DNA of 64,000 bases, taken from Hydrangea macrophylla. Taxonomy: Eukaryota > Streptophyta > Magnoliopsida > Cornales > Hydrangeaceae. This document shows positions 1 to 13,125 of this stretch, piece by piece. Under the pieces are notes generated by a model. That model searched no databases and was not told the origin of the DNA. It was given only the letters and a program-made list of their open reading frames with translations. The stretch covers positions 113,391,251 through 113,455,250 of the forward strand of contig CM066984.1 of the NCBI GenBank assembly GCA_033977485.1, in the 5' to 3' direction. Made by a program: the position numbers and the translations under genes. Numbering within the stretch: the stretch's first letter is position 1; every line of letters begins with the position of its first letter.

Positions 1-3000
1 ATTAGCATGTGTATTCATGTGGGTTTTGTTGGATTGCTTTTAATTGGAAGATTAATATGTGCTAAATTGTGTATGAATCACTATGTTGATATGATTATGT
101 GATTACATGAATGTATGGATTGAAGGAAGCCTTATGTTGGTCCACTATGGATTTACTCTATAATAAGGACACGTGGAAAGCCCAATATGTGGGTGACGAC
201 CCACTTGTGGAAGGGTATGTGAGATGGTGTGATTTAGAGGTATTATATGCACATGAGGGAAAAAGGTAAGAGCGACATCACGGTGAATTGATATTTGGTC
301 TTTTGGAGACTAAATGATATGTTAATTCTTGAGTTGTGAATTGAATATGACATTACACTCATACATGTGCATTGAATATGACATTACACTCATACATGTG
401 ATTAGCTTTACTCACTAAGCGAAAGCTTAAACAAATACTATTTTCTGTGTGATTATTGAATAACCACCACAGGTACAGAACATGAAGAGGAGAGGAAATG
501 ACTGACATGTCGGGTTTTATCACGACCCATCTCGCTAACGTGCGGAAACAGAACACGTGGCACGCCATCAAGGCTTATCCAGTTCATCAAATAATCATAC
601 GCAGCGGAAAAGACTTTAAAACAACGTTGAGTGTATAAAACTTTAGGAAACATTACTCTCTGAGTTGTAAAATCCATATAAATTTAAAAACGTTATTATA
701 TATCAAATCGGATGAATATATGGTAAAAGGGGTCCCCAAAGGTACCCTAAGAACCAATCAAAACAATTAAAATATTTTCGGAAGGTATAGAAAAAGAAGT
801 TCTGGCAGGGGGCATCTCGACCGGTCGAACGACCCCATTCAATCGGTCGAATGACCCTTTAGCAGAATCCTGCACAATGCTGCAGAATTTTAACTAAAGC
901 GTCAAACAACCCTCACTTAAAATCCTTTCACGACTTCCACTCTTCAATCCAAAACTCCCCAACTCAAACAAGGTTGCGAGAACATATAAAACACTTACTA
1001 ACCATCGAAAGAAGCAATAACAAAATGAGTTAAGACTTGTTTGGATTTAAAACATAAAAGTTCCATTACATGCCTCCAAAATACGAGTTTGACAAGTTAA
1101 ACATTCAAAACATGAATCCACGGGTTCGGATTCATCATAACATAACTAAAAGAGTTTTAGTACTTATTACAACATCATAAAACCATACTACGCCTTCCAA
1201 ATCAATTACATAGTTCTAACTATTCAAAACGCTCGCTATTATGAAAAGAAAACAAAAACATATACAAGAGAAGGATCCCCGTCGTTCCCGTAGTCTCACT
1301 TCTCACGCTTCTTCTTTCCTTTCTTCTTGTCTCCTGCATTGGAGTAAATCTGCTCAGCTCTATGCTGAGTGTACAATTTCTAACATATGCAATATATGAC
1401 AAAAACATGCTCTAATTCCATAATTCATAACAAATAGTCTCTGAGGAGAAAAATACGCATCCATTCGGTAGAGGCAAATCCAAGTCTTAAACCATGATGC
1501 CAATGGCAAGTCCAAGTCTATCAACCATTACATCCCCAAGTGTCATGGCAAGTCCAAGTCTATCAACCATGCACAGTATCCGTCGCTACTAAAATTCTCA
1601 TACATCGAGAAGCTTATATCCGGCATGAAATTGCATAAATCCCCCCTTTGACCCATATAGACAACTCAACGTGCTCGCGTAAAAGTAGACATGCTTTTCA
1701 CTTTTAATCGCGTGCATAATTAACGGGCCTACAATTAATGCATGAATTTTGCCCGCATCACAATTTCGTCGTCGAAATATAAAACATGTATTTCACCTAT
1801 ATAACATAGGCTAAAAATTCATACCTCGAGCTATCGTCGTGTAACTTTGAGGGAACGACTAGAAGTCCGAGTAAATGCCAAATCTCCGATCCTATGCGAA
1901 ATCAGCGAAACCTAAAAGTTTACACGCATTTTTCCCAAATTCCTAGATTTAGAAATTTATAAAAACTTAACCAAACGTGGTCTAAAGACTATCAAAACAT
2001 AGCCCTTACCTTGGGGAGTTCAAATACGAATTTTGGTAATATTCAGAAGGACGAAGGGTCGCTGATCGTCGTCGTAAAGCCCGTAAGATCAATCTCCATT
2101 TTCTCTCTCCTCTCTCAAGATATTATATGAAGTTTGTAAGTAATGACAACTTCATCCACTACTATTTATAGACGAACTCTTCGGGAATCGCGTTTATTTC
2201 CCAGCGAGTTTCTCAAACACCTAGTTAACTCTTAAAACTTCGCACACGTCCATTTTATAACTTTACGAGTGAAAACCACCAATCACAAGAGTTTTCAATT
2301 AAGTCTTGTTTGGATCCAAAATTACATTCAAAAAATAAATTCTATGAAATCTCTATACAACCTACCTTTTATATAACGTGACACTTACGTTTTCACCACA
2401 GTTCTCCAAATAATATTTAACAATATCGAAATTACCAAAAAATTATACTACACAGGTATAATTCACTATTCATAAAATACCAAATAAGTACTCAAATAAC
2501 ATTTAAATAACAGAAATGTCATTTATTCATGCCAATGAAATCTCGATTACCAATTACCCGTGTCCTTACTGACACCTTACCGTTGACTCATAGTCAACCT
2601 CAACCCAATTATCAAATAACATTGATAAACTCACAAATTCAATTATGCATGATAAAACTTATGAAATTTTGGTACGGTTGTGACAGGTTTGGGCTTGGGA
2701 GTTATAACTATGTATGGTTATTTCCATATGCTTAGATGGTTTTAGTTTCAAAATGTAACTCTAATGTTTGAACAACTTGAGTTTTGGGAGGCTTGTAATA
2801 TGTCAAGTTCAAGTTGATGTTGGTTAGGAGTTTTGTAATGTGGGTTGCACTTGCAAACCACAAGTTGTGTAAATTGGGAAGGGACTTGAGGATTTGCTAA
2901 CCTTGGATGTTAATTAGCTTGGTTTTCCCTTATGCTTGAATGTTTATGTATATTTTGGGAAACATGAGGAGTTTGATGTAAGCGTATGTTTCTAATAAAG

Positions 3001-3558
3001 GATCAATGTGCTTTGAGTGTTAAAATAACTTCTTAAATGGTTTGAAATGTGTTGGAAACACTTGGGAATACTTTTGAAATAGTTTTGGAAATGCCTATGA
3101 GGCTTGGTTTGGTTTTGGTTATGTTTAGAACCTTTAAAATAGGGAAAACTGATGTAAAAACTTATTTTAGTGGATCCGGATCAACCCGAGTCTGGTGTGG
3201 ATCAATCCAAATTAGTTCGAGGAACCAAAAACTTCATTATGCTAAAACTAGATCGATTCGCTTCTAGGCCGGATCGACCGCAGGTCAATTTTCTGTCCAA
3301 CGACTTTTACGGAAACGTGCATAGCTCTTTCTAGAAAATTCAAATTTGCGCGCTATTTTTTACATTGGAACTGGGACTCAAGCATCTATATTTTAATGTA
3401 AAATTTGGCTATACTTTATTAATTACCATTTTGCCCTTAGGGCTATTTTGTGTCAAGAAAGTTCTTTTATGTCATCTAATTCATGATTTTCTAGTAATTT
3501 GAGGTTGATTTGGTGTTACATGAGTCCTAATCTGCCCGAGGTAGGTTGGGGTGTGACA
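1..3558 (+). mobile_element. Ty3/gypsy 5' LTR, split by a nested insertion; 5' end outside window
   Basis: Positions 1-517 match 8150-8672, and 2686-3558 match 8673-9534, at high identity by eye. The block between them (518-2685) is a separate insertion. The LTR ends in TGTGACA at 3558 and is followed by a primer-binding-like site. Compared with the downstream copy it lacks about 45 bp near 200 and has a roughly 33 bp tandem duplication at 342-401. The start lies before the window. Confidence 0.75.
518..2685 (-). mobile_element. Nested solo LTR (2168 bp) with 5-bp target duplication
   Basis: Exact 5-bp direct repeats GGTTT lie at 513-517 and 2686-2690, and the downstream LTR copy at 8660-8685 is uninterrupted at this point. 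Read on the - strand the insert starts TGTCACAACC and ends in GTGATA, so the usual terminal CA is mutated. It has no coding region. It holds about three units of a roughly 50 bp repeat at 1465-1575 and palindromic CGACCGGTCG-type words near 815-860. The length fits the long LTRs of Tekay/Del-type chromoviruses, an inference from size only. Confidence 0.8.
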
Positions 3559-3560
3559 AT

Positions 3561-3578
3561 TTTTTAAATCAGAGCAAT
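3561..3578 (+). other. Degenerate primer-binding site
   Basis: Three bases after the LTR end is AAATCAGAGC, which resembles the plant initiator-Met tRNA site TGGTATCAGAGC with its 5' bases changed. Confidence 0.6.
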
Positions 3579-3759
3579 AGGTTAGAGCCTTTGGGATGAG
3601 GGACGTACGACATGTAGTGTACACACAACGACACGTAGTTACATGATCATGTATACACGTTTACTTAGCATGCTTCTAATGTTGATTAGAATGCCATGGG
3701 GTTATTTAAAATAACGTGTGTGTGTGTGTGTATATTATATTGTGGGTGGTAAGAGTATA

Positions 3760-4724
3760 ATGTCTAGAGGTGAGAAACTAATCCGAATGGAACGAGTTGA
3801 AAAGGCTATTGAAGAGCTAATCCGAGTGGCTGAGACTCGTGTGGTTGAGGAAAGACCAGTGCAACCAAATCCGAATCCGAATCCGAATCCGAGGGAAGAA
3901 GTTGTTACCATTTCGAAATTCCACAAGCAAAAGTTGATAATATTCTGTGGGAAAGCTGACCCAATGAAAGCAAATTTCTGGATTTCCAACATGGAAAAGA
4001 TTTTTAGGGTATTACCATGTACTGAAAAGCAAAAAGTTTTATTTGCAGTTGACAAGTTGAAGGATGAGCCGTAGTATTGGTGGCGTACCAAGCTGGGCCC
4101 AGGTCAACCAACCACTTGGGAAAATTCATAGAGGTATTCAACGAGTAATACTTCCTGGAGTCCTTCAAAGACCAAAAAGCTCAAGAGTTCATGGAGTTAA
4201 CACAAGGTGGGATGTTGGTTAGAGAGTACTCAGCGCAATATACAAGTCTGGGAAGGTTTGCTAGAGATATGATAACAAATGAAAAAGTAAAGAGATGAAG
4301 TTTGTGGTAGGACTCCAAAAAAATATTCGAGGGCAAGTAACTGTGTTTCGACCTCAGACTTTCGCCAGGCCATTGGACATAGCTTTATTGTTGAAAGGGA
4401 TATAGGGTATCAACTGAATCCACAAGTTCAAATAAATCAACAGTACAAGAGCCTAGAGTCAAGTTAGTATAGTAGACAAGAAAGTTTCAAAAGACAAAAC
4501 TCTGGAAGTCAATCAATAAGTAGTGGCTCAAGTGAGGAAAGATAGTTGTATTCCACGTGTGATAAACAACATTGGGAAAAATGTTATCAAACGATAACTT
4601 GTAATATTTGTCAAGAACTCAGACATGTCGCGAGGAACTGTCCAAATCAGAGCAAGGTCATTAAGGGTAATTGTTATATATGTGATCAACCGGGTCATCG
4701 AGCATGGGAATGTCCTAATAAATG
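3760..4724 (+). pseudogene. Degenerate Ty3/gypsy gag (capsid plus zinc knuckles)
   Basis: The first ATG giving a gag-like start is 3760 (MSRGEKLIRMERVEKA). The frame runs with a repeated PN run (residues about 35-42) into a Retrotrans_gag core and stops at TAG 4072 just before the conserved YWW. Gag homology then continues through frameshifts and stops, with recognisable stretches around 4190-4300 (ELTQGGMLVREYSAQYTSL). It ends at about 4620-4724 with two CX2CX4HX4C zinc knuckles, CNICQELRHVARNC and CYICDQPGHRAWEC. Zinc knuckles bind the element's RNA during particle assembly. No protease, reverse transcriptase, RNase H or integrase follows: only about 250 bp separate the last knuckle from the polypurine tract. 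The copy cannot encode an intact Gag. Confidence 0.85.
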
Positions 4725-4962
4725 ACAAGGAGGTTTGGGTTCTTTTGCGTCAGGTGACACAACTCAAGGATCTGTGCAGCAGCCGGTGGGATGAAAACAA
4801 AGGGGAGCTAGATATTTTCAACTCACAACCGAAGGGATAGGTACCACTGATAAAGAGGCAACGGGTATAGTTACTAGATTATTTAGTTGAAAAGATAATT
4901 AGAAGATGAGAAATTGGAGTTTGGGGAGAACATCTATGGTGGTTGAAACTTGAGTAGAGCAA

Positions 4963-4976
4963 AGTTTGGGGAGAAA
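4963..4976 (+). other. Polypurine tract before LTR
   Basis: GTTTGGGGAGAAA lies directly before TGTAACAC, the start of the next LTR. Plus-strand synthesis of LTR retrotransposons is primed at such tracts. Confidence 0.7.
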
Positions 4977-7326
4977 TGTAACACTTGTACTCAGAAAAAG
5001 GGTTAATTAACAAAGTAATATGCATTAATTGTCATAAGTAGTGTATAAAATGGATTAAGGGGAGTGAGTGTTCAATGAAGGACATAGTTGGAAAAGTCCT
5101 GTAACACGCGCTCCTGCGATTAATCATTAAACGTGATTTAGCATCCATTAACATACATAATTGGTGCTTATTAACACATGTTTAAGTGAGTTTTAACTCA
5201 CTAGTTGATTGTGGGTGTCCAGTTTGAGAACCCAATTTGGCCAATGAGGCAGTCCCAAATTGGGACATGAGTTGAGAAAATTCCATTGTGATGGGACAAG
5301 TCTGTGGAATCACCCTTATGTGCTTAAATGTTTATTAAGGCATTTGTGAAATATTTATATGTCATTTAGAATATATTGTTTATTGCTAGAGACCAATTAT
5401 GTGGTCATTTGGAACACCTTGGTGAGGACAAATTGAACATGCTACTTAATTAGTAGGCCAATTAGAAACTTCATAAAATTATGTGGGATCACTTATGGGA
5501 CCCACGCGAGACATAGACAAACACTCATTTAAGTTTGGCATAATTTTAAAGAATCTATAACTAGCAGGGATATAATTGCAAAACTTATCAAATGTGTGGA
5601 GGTAAACCTAGAAACTAAAACCTTGTGATTTACATATATGAGGACATGTGTCCTATGACTCACTATGAATCTTATTTTTCCTAAGACAATACACCAAGAG
5701 TTACAGAGGAGAGGTTAGAACGAGAATTGACGACAGAATTTGACGACGCTTGTAACGTCAATCGACGCGCCATTTGACACCCAATTTCAATTTCGAGACC
5801 GAATTCGAAATTGTAGAGGTGATTCCTACATTTTGGTACTGATTTTATTGAGTTTAATTGTTGTGATTTTTGCGACCCAATTCAGAACAGTAATCCGTAG
5901 TTGGTCGAATTCATGTAGGATTTTAACCCGGAGTAGATTTGGGCTTTAATTTCTCAACTAGGAGCGAATTGTAAAGAGGTGAGTGGTTTCAATCTTGTTT
6001 TTGGACGAGATTCTTGTTTGTGATCATTTCGATGTTATACACATGTCTATATAGCTTAATTACCCATGTTTAGCGATAATTTTACGAAAAGTAAGGTGAT
6101 ATGTATATGTGAGCATGTTTAGTTGCCTATTTGGGTCAAAGGAGAGCTTGTATGAATCTGCTATGAGATTATTTTGTGGTGACGACCACTTATTGCCGAC
6201 AACGGCATTGGATCACACGCGTGAGGTGTGGGTCATTGGCTTGTACCGTGGACTATCGGAGGAGTCGCGGACTTGCGGGTAGTGGTGGACGAAATACTTG
6301 CTTATTCGGAGATCATTTTATTTGTTTTGTTGAATATATGTCATCCGTGTGCTTGATTGATATCTCTCACTAAGCATATAGCTTATATATTGTAGTGGTT
6401 ATTGAATAACCATTGTAGGTGAGCACGATGGCGAGAAACTGGGGAGATGAACTTGGAGTTCGTGGTGGCGAAGAAGTTTGTAAATGTAGTAGCTTATGTC
6501 TATGGTGGTTTTTGAGTAAAACTTGTAGTTGTAATAGCTAACTTGATTTTGTGCTAAAACTTGGTGGGCTATATTAGTTTTGGTTTAATGGCTCCAAGAC
6601 TCGTGTAAATGGTGTAATCGGAGCATAGAATGTTGTTGGTACCTTTCATGTTATATTAATATAGTTTGGAGTATGTTGGTTAAAAGTTTGTGAATTTTAA
6701 ACTCATGTTTTGGTTAGGTTTTGTGTTGAATTGGGGAAGATTCAAGTGTTGTAGCATTTGTGGAACTTGTTTAATGTGTAAAACCATGTTAATATATCTT
6801 GGGAATGGTTTAGAATGGTTTTAAAATGGTTTTGAAATGTTTTTGGAAAGTTTCATGAAATTTGGTTTGGTTTGGATGTGTTTTGGATCTGTAGAACAGG
6901 GGAAACTGCTGTCAAAATAAATTCTGCACAATTCAGATCGATTCGGGTCTTGGGCGATCGATCAGGTGCTTCTGGAGGACCAAAAATGGGGTTCTGTTAA
7001 AACCATATCGACCCGATTTTGGGGCGGATCGATCCGCATGTCATTTTTCCTGTATGTTGGCTTTTAGGGGAAACAAACATAACTCTCTCTAGAAAACTCG
7101 ATTTCGTACGCCATTTTTTGTGTTGGAACCGGGACTCAAAAATCTATCTTTTGGTATAAAATTTGCTATACTTTATTCAATACCATTTTGCCCTTGAGCT
7201 TGATTTGTCTAACATATTGGTATAAGTGTGCTTGTATTCCCTCATTTTCATTCGTAACTTGTTGTTTGAGGGCCTTGGTGGCCTACCACGTGTCCTAGGT
7301 TCACATGTGTGAATCCAGGGCATGAC
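4977..7326 (+). mobile_element. Ty3/gypsy LTR (copy A), 2350 bp
   Basis: It starts TGTAACAC after a polypurine tract and ends CATGACA at 7326. The last part (6350-7200) aligns with 8565-9420 at perhaps 70-75% by eye, including GGTTATTGAATAACCA and GGGACTCAAAAATCTATCTTTTG. It is clearly more diverged from the other two LTR copies here than they are from each other. Palindromic words around GATCGATC lie at 6937-7045. The small open frames in it are not genes. Confidence 0.7.
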
Positions 7327-9534
7327 AAGTCCCCAGTGAGGTGGGACAGTTAATGATTGGGATCCAGTGAGGGGCTCGGGTAATGAAATTTGCATTTAAA
7401 TGACTGGATGCATTTATATGAATAGTTGTAGATATGTTTAATAGCTTTCATATTACGTTGATTAATATGTTAGTTGTTAAAATGCTAGTCGGTTATTGTA
7501 AATAAGGGCATAAATGAAAATAATTTGTAATTGGCAGGTACAATAGCAACTTCACGAAATATTGGGACCCATACGAGACTTAGACAAACACCCATTTAGA
7601 TAATTGGGTAATTAATGGAATGTTTGGGGATTTTCATAATGAGAACTTAGAAACTATTGGGGGTGTAAATGAAAAGAGAGAAAAATGAGAGGTTGACACA
7701 TCATGCATGTTGCATGTGTGTGTGTCAAGAGATTGAAGCTCTCAAACAAAACAATTTATAGAAAATTAAAAAGAAAAGAAAGAAAGATGCTGAGACAGAA
7801 AGACTAACACATTCCCGACGTCGTTGATTCGCCGCTCTGTCGCCGTTTGTCGTCCAATTCGCTAACCGAAGTCGTATTCGGACTCGTATAGGTGAGACGG
7901 TCATTTCGATATCTTTCTTTTACATTTTAATCGTCGGATTTTGGTAGCTCATTCCAATCGATGACACACGATTGCCAAAAACTTGTAGGAATTATTTCGG
8001 AGTAGGATTTAGGCAAGAATCGTTGAGGAATTCGCTTGTTTGGGGTAAAATCTGTAAGAAGTGAGTGACCCTAATCTATGGGTTGGACGTAAAATTATGT
8101 TTAATGTGTTGATTCTTATGTTGGTATGTCAAATTCTTATAGAGTAATGCATGGTTATAGAATTGGGAACTAATTATGTAGGTTTTGTTGGATTACTTTT
8201 AATTAGAAGCTTAATATATGCTAAATTGTGTATGAATCACTATGTTGATATGATTATGTGATTACATGAATGTATGGGTTTAAAGATGCCTTATGTTGGT
8301 CCGCCGTGGAATTACTTCATAATAAGGAGACGTGGAAATCCTAATCTGTATAAGGGTACTCACCACTTTAGTGTGTAAAGGTGTGTGGGTGACGACCCAG
8401 TTGTGGAAGGGTATGTGAGATGGTGTGATTTAGAGGTGCTATACGCACATAAGGGAAAAAGGCAAGAGCGACGTCACGATGAATTAATATTTGGTCTTTT
8501 GGAGACTAAATGATATGTTGATTGTTGACTTGTGCATTGAAACACTCATACATGTGATTAGCTTTACTCACTAAGCGAAAACTTAAACAAATACTATTTT
8601 CTGTGTGGTTATTGAATAACCACCACATGTATAAAATAGGAAGAGAAGAGGAAATGACCGACATGTCGGGTTTGGGCTTGGGAGTTGTAAATATGTGTAG
8701 TTATGTCCATATGCTTAGATGGTTTTAGTTTCAAAATGTAACTCTAATGTTTGAACAACTTGAGTTTTGGGAGGTTTGTAATATATCAAGTTCAAGTTGA
8801 TGTTGGTTAGGAGTTTTGTAATGTGGGTTGCACTTGCAAACCACAAGTTGTGTAAATTAGGAAGGAACTTGAGGATTTGCTAACCTTGGATGTTAATTAG
8901 CTTTGTTTTTTCCTTATGCTTGAATGTATATGTATATTTTAGAAAAAATGAGGAGTTTGATACAAGCTTATGTTTCTAGTGAAGGATCAGTGCGCTTTGA
9001 GTGTTAAAACAACTTCTCAAATAGTTTGAAATGTTTTGAAAACACTTGAGAGTACTTTTGAAATAGTTTTGGAAATGCTCATGAGGTTTAGTTTGGTTTG
9101 GTTATGTTTAAAGCCTTGAAAATAGGGGAAATTGATGTAAAAACTTGTTCTAGTGGATCCGGATCGATCCAGGTCTGGTGCAGATCGATCCGCATCAGTT
9201 CGAGGAACCAAAAATTTCATTCTGCCAAAATCGGATCTCCGCATGTCAGTTTTCTGCCCGACGACTTTTATGGAAACGTGCATAACTCTTTCTATAAAAC
9301 TCGGATTCGCGTGCCATTTTTTTTTTTGCGTTGGAATCGGGACTCAAAAATCTATCTTTTGATGTAAAATTTGGCTATACTTTATTAATGACTATTTTGC
9401 CCTTCGGCTGTTTTGTGTCAAGAAAGTTTTTTTATGTCATCTAATTCATGTTTTTCTAGTAATTTGAGGTTGATTTGGTGTCTTGGCCTTATTACACGAG
9501 TTCTAATCCGCCCGAGGTGGGTTGGGATGTGACA
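7327..9534 (+). mobile_element. Ty3/gypsy LTR (copy B), probably 5'-truncated
   Basis: It directly abuts LTR A. From about 8150 it matches 1-517 plus 2686-3558 closely and ends in TGTGACA at 9534. Positions 7540-7900 align loosely with 5450-5830 of LTR A, so it is the same LTR type, but no TG start or polypurine tract is visible at 7327. It is the natural 3' partner of the LTR at 1-3558. Confidence 0.65.
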
Positions 9535-9657
9535 TGAATGGACCAAAAAGAAAAGTGGCGTACCAAACTTATTAAAACTCTAAAAAAAAAAAAAAGTACT
9601 TAAATGAAAGTGCACCGATTGATAAAAGTGTAAAACATTAATGAGCATTGGTACATT

Positions 9658-9668
<11 letters not shown>

Positions 9669-9745
<77 letters not shown>
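9669..9745. repeat. Compound (GT)n(GA)n microsatellite
   Basis: About 20 GT units (9669-9708) are followed by about 18 GA units. Open frames reading CVCV or ERER across it are artefacts of the repeat. Confidence 0.95.
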
Positions 9746-9747
<2 letters not shown>

Positions 9748-10621
9748 GAGAAATGGAGAAGCATTGGGAATAGAGAGGGACACATTCAATTGATGAATAA
9801 TTCAATTGCAAAAATTAAAAAAGGAACAAAAAGAAAAGAAATAAAAAAAAAATATATATATATATATAGGGAATTCTAAGTGGAAAAGAGAAAAGCAACT
9901 AAAATACCAAGTGACACTCTAGATGATCGAGATTTGGCTTTATCTTTTATATATATATATATAATAGATGATGGTTGAAAAATATTGTTGTGTTCTCATG
10001 TCTTATCATTAAGTTAATAGTTCAAAGATATTCTAACCACACTAGGCATTATTTTATTTTATTTTATTTTTATAATTTTTATATTCTGATTTTTTAAATT
10101 ATAGGTTTTCTGAAAAAAAAAAGACATAAAAATAGTTAATAGAAAATTAATTAAAAAAAAGTAAAGCTTATTAATTAAGAAAATTCAAACCCAGATTATT
10201 AATTAAGGAGGTAAAATAAGTTAAAAATCAATAACTCTAAGCATAAAGTAACGGTAAATTAATCAAACTAATTATATGATACTAAATTCTAAAATTTATA
10301 TATATATATATATATATATAATAAAAAAACAATGAAAAAAAAAACACCTTATACATATTCTACAACACAACTCACAACTTTTTTTTTGGGTCAAAACCCA
10401 CAACCTATTTAAATTACCAAAACAAACTCATTATCCCCAATTAACAAGCCCTAACCATTACTTAAAAAGCCCAGCCCTATTTTTTTTCTCTTCTTCTTCA
10501 CGTCAAAACAGAGAGAGAAAGAGGGATGCAGACACAAAGAAGAGAGAGACGGAGAGACTGTTAGAGAGAGGAAGGATGAAATATTTGGAAAATGTATGTT
10601 AAATTTAACATTTTAATAGCC

Positions 10622-10679
<58 letters not shown>

Positions 10680-12141
10680 CATCATTTTTTTTATTTGAAA
10701 AAAACACAATTCACAACTGTTGGAATCCATGCGCTCTAGACCAACGGTCATGAACAGTGTTCGCGCCCCTTTATTCCTCTTCTCTTCCATGTTCTACAAA
10801 ATATTGGCTCGTCAAATTGGGGCTCTCCATTTTTCCGAGCAAGATGACTCGTCCTTTGGAGAAGTGTTTTGGGGGTTGGACTAGGCATTTTGGCAGTTGA
10901 AAGATTTGCCTAGCGTGATGTCTCTCCTGTTGGAGATAGTCTTATCTAGAATTGATCAAGCTATACCACAATTAGATAAATCAAAGATTTTGGAGATTCG
11001 CGGTGCGTAACTGAAGATTTTCATACTTATTTATGATGTATTTTTCTTTTTTTTCTGTATGATTATACTGGTTCCTTTTGGAATTCGTTTTTGTTGTCAT
11101 TAAAGAAATGATCTTGTTATAAAATTAAAAAAATAATAATAAAAAATAAATAAATAGGTGGTTATCTGTATAACATCTTTTTAACGACTTTTATGGGGAC
11201 AGAAGGAGCCCCCATTTGACTCTGCTTATGGATGCCCCAAACGTAGTTTCAAATCACAATTGGGAATTTGGAAAAATTGCAATATGATTACAGTCGCAGT
11301 AGTAAGAAGTTGCGATTGGGAAGAAGCACCTCAAGGGTGCTTTTGACCCATCACAACTTGTACTTGCAATCCCACCATAAAATTTCCCAAACGACCCCTA
11401 GATAAGCTAAAGACCTCACAAGTTACTGTGAGCAACAAATTACAGTGCTACAGCTAATTTAGAGTGAATGTTGGGTCTCTAACTTATTAGTTCAATCATC
11501 AATGCCTCCCGCCGGCAGATCCTCTCAGATCGATAAGTTGGGCCTATTATTTTAGTTGGGCTGGGATAGTAACTGGGCTGTTCAAGGCTGTAATCTTAAA
11601 TAGCTCTATACTGGGCTTATACGATTCATAATTTCATAGTGAGATTGGGTCTGATGCTCAATTTCTTTTTTCTGTTTCTTAACTCTCTATGATTTAAAAA
11701 AATAATTATATTAAAATAGTCTAATTAATTAACAGAAAAATTGTTGTTTAATTTTTATTATCAAAAGAAAACTAAACGTACAGTAAGAATTCAATCTCTC
11801 TCTATCCCCTTAGTCCTGCAAAACAAACGTGTACTTTATTGCTCAGAATAATGTTAGGCCCATAAGCCCATTAGTAGTATCATTAGGCAAGAATGTCGCC
11901 ATTTAAGAAATTTTCAGTACAAATGTTTAAAGCCATATTTGGTCTTTTGGGCCATCAAGAGATTAAAAATAATAAAAAATAAAAAATAAAAAAATAATAA
12001 TAAAAAAAAAGAGTTATTGTAAGACCATTGGCACAAATAAAGAAAAAAAAAAAAAAGAAGAAGACCATTTGCAAGGCCCAAATCTTCCCAAAAGGATAGC
12101 GTTGCTAAGTCCACCTAATAAAATTATCTTACATACAACAT
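9746..12141. other. Gene-free AT-rich intergenic DNA
   Basis: I see no gene. The stretch holds (AT)n at 10297-10321, a TTA repeat at 10625-10683, and poly-A/T runs. About 11220-11405 has a TTTGGGAA-type terminus in the CCCAAACGACCCCTAG end, suggesting an old transposon fragment. Confidence 0.6.
10625..10683. repeat. (TTA)n microsatellite
   Basis: About 18 uninterrupted TTA units run into ATC ATC. Confidence 0.95.
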
Positions 12142-12571
12142 TAGGGATGGTAATTGGGTGAGTTTTTTGGGTTTCCCGACCTACCCTGTCCCGCCCCGCG
12201 CCTAATAGGCAGAGTATGGGGTGTATGTAAATGGGGTAGGGGCGGGTATGGGATTCATTTTCAAAACTTGGGTCGGGTTCGGGTCGAGTTCGGGGTGGGG
12301 CTGATTTTCCCGACCCCGCCCTGATTATATATGTTTTTACGTTTTTATCCTCATTATTTCCTATATTACCTAAATCACCAGGGTGTATATAAAAGATTCT
12401 AAGGCTTTTTTTTAAAACAAAGCATATCAGTATCTCTCTATCACACAGCCTCTAACTTTGAATCTTTGACGGACGATCTCTCACAGCACCGATAAACGGC
12501 CCACAACGACGCCTCGTCGAATCCCTCACTACAAAACTCTCATGGAATTAAGACTCAAACTTAATCTTTAG

Positions 12572-12606
<35 letters not shown>

Positions 12607-12607
12607 C

Positions 12608-12650
<43 letters not shown>
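12572..12650. repeat. Compound (CT)n(TA)n(TG)n microsatellite
   Basis: Three consecutive dinucleotide tracts lie inside the hAT-like element. Confidence 0.95.
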
Positions 12651-13080
12651 CGCGTGTACATGTACTCTATTTCTCAAACTTATATACACACATTAGAGTA
12701 AGACATTTTTGAATCTATTTCTCTCTCTACAGAGACCAACACTGCATCTCTCTATGTATATATTTATATGTAGGTGTGTTTTTAGTGTGGATCTGTTGAG
12801 AAGTCAAATTTATTATTTGCATCTCTAAATTTTTTTTTTTTTTTTACAGGATTGTCATCTCTGATTCTACATTTCTACTTCAGTCTTTAGATACATTCCT
12901 CTTTTTTTCGCTTTTCTTTTTCTACTTTTTTTTTTTCCTTTTGTCTTCCTCATTCTACCTTCTTTTTTGTGTGGTGAAAGGTACAAATATAATGAAAATT
13001 TTGGATTTGGTGGGTGGGGTGGGGAGAGGACGGGTTCCTGAATTTCAATCGGGGTCGAGGATGGAATAGACACTTCTTCG

Positions 13081-13125
13081 GGGTGGGGTGGGGTGGGGTG
13101 GGGTGGGGTGGGGCGGGGCGGGGTC
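13081..13125. repeat. (GGGGT)n G-rich array
   Basis: About seven GGGGT units followed by GGGGC units lie near the right end of the hAT-like element. Four or more G4 runs at this spacing could form a G-quadruplex. Confidence 0.9.
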
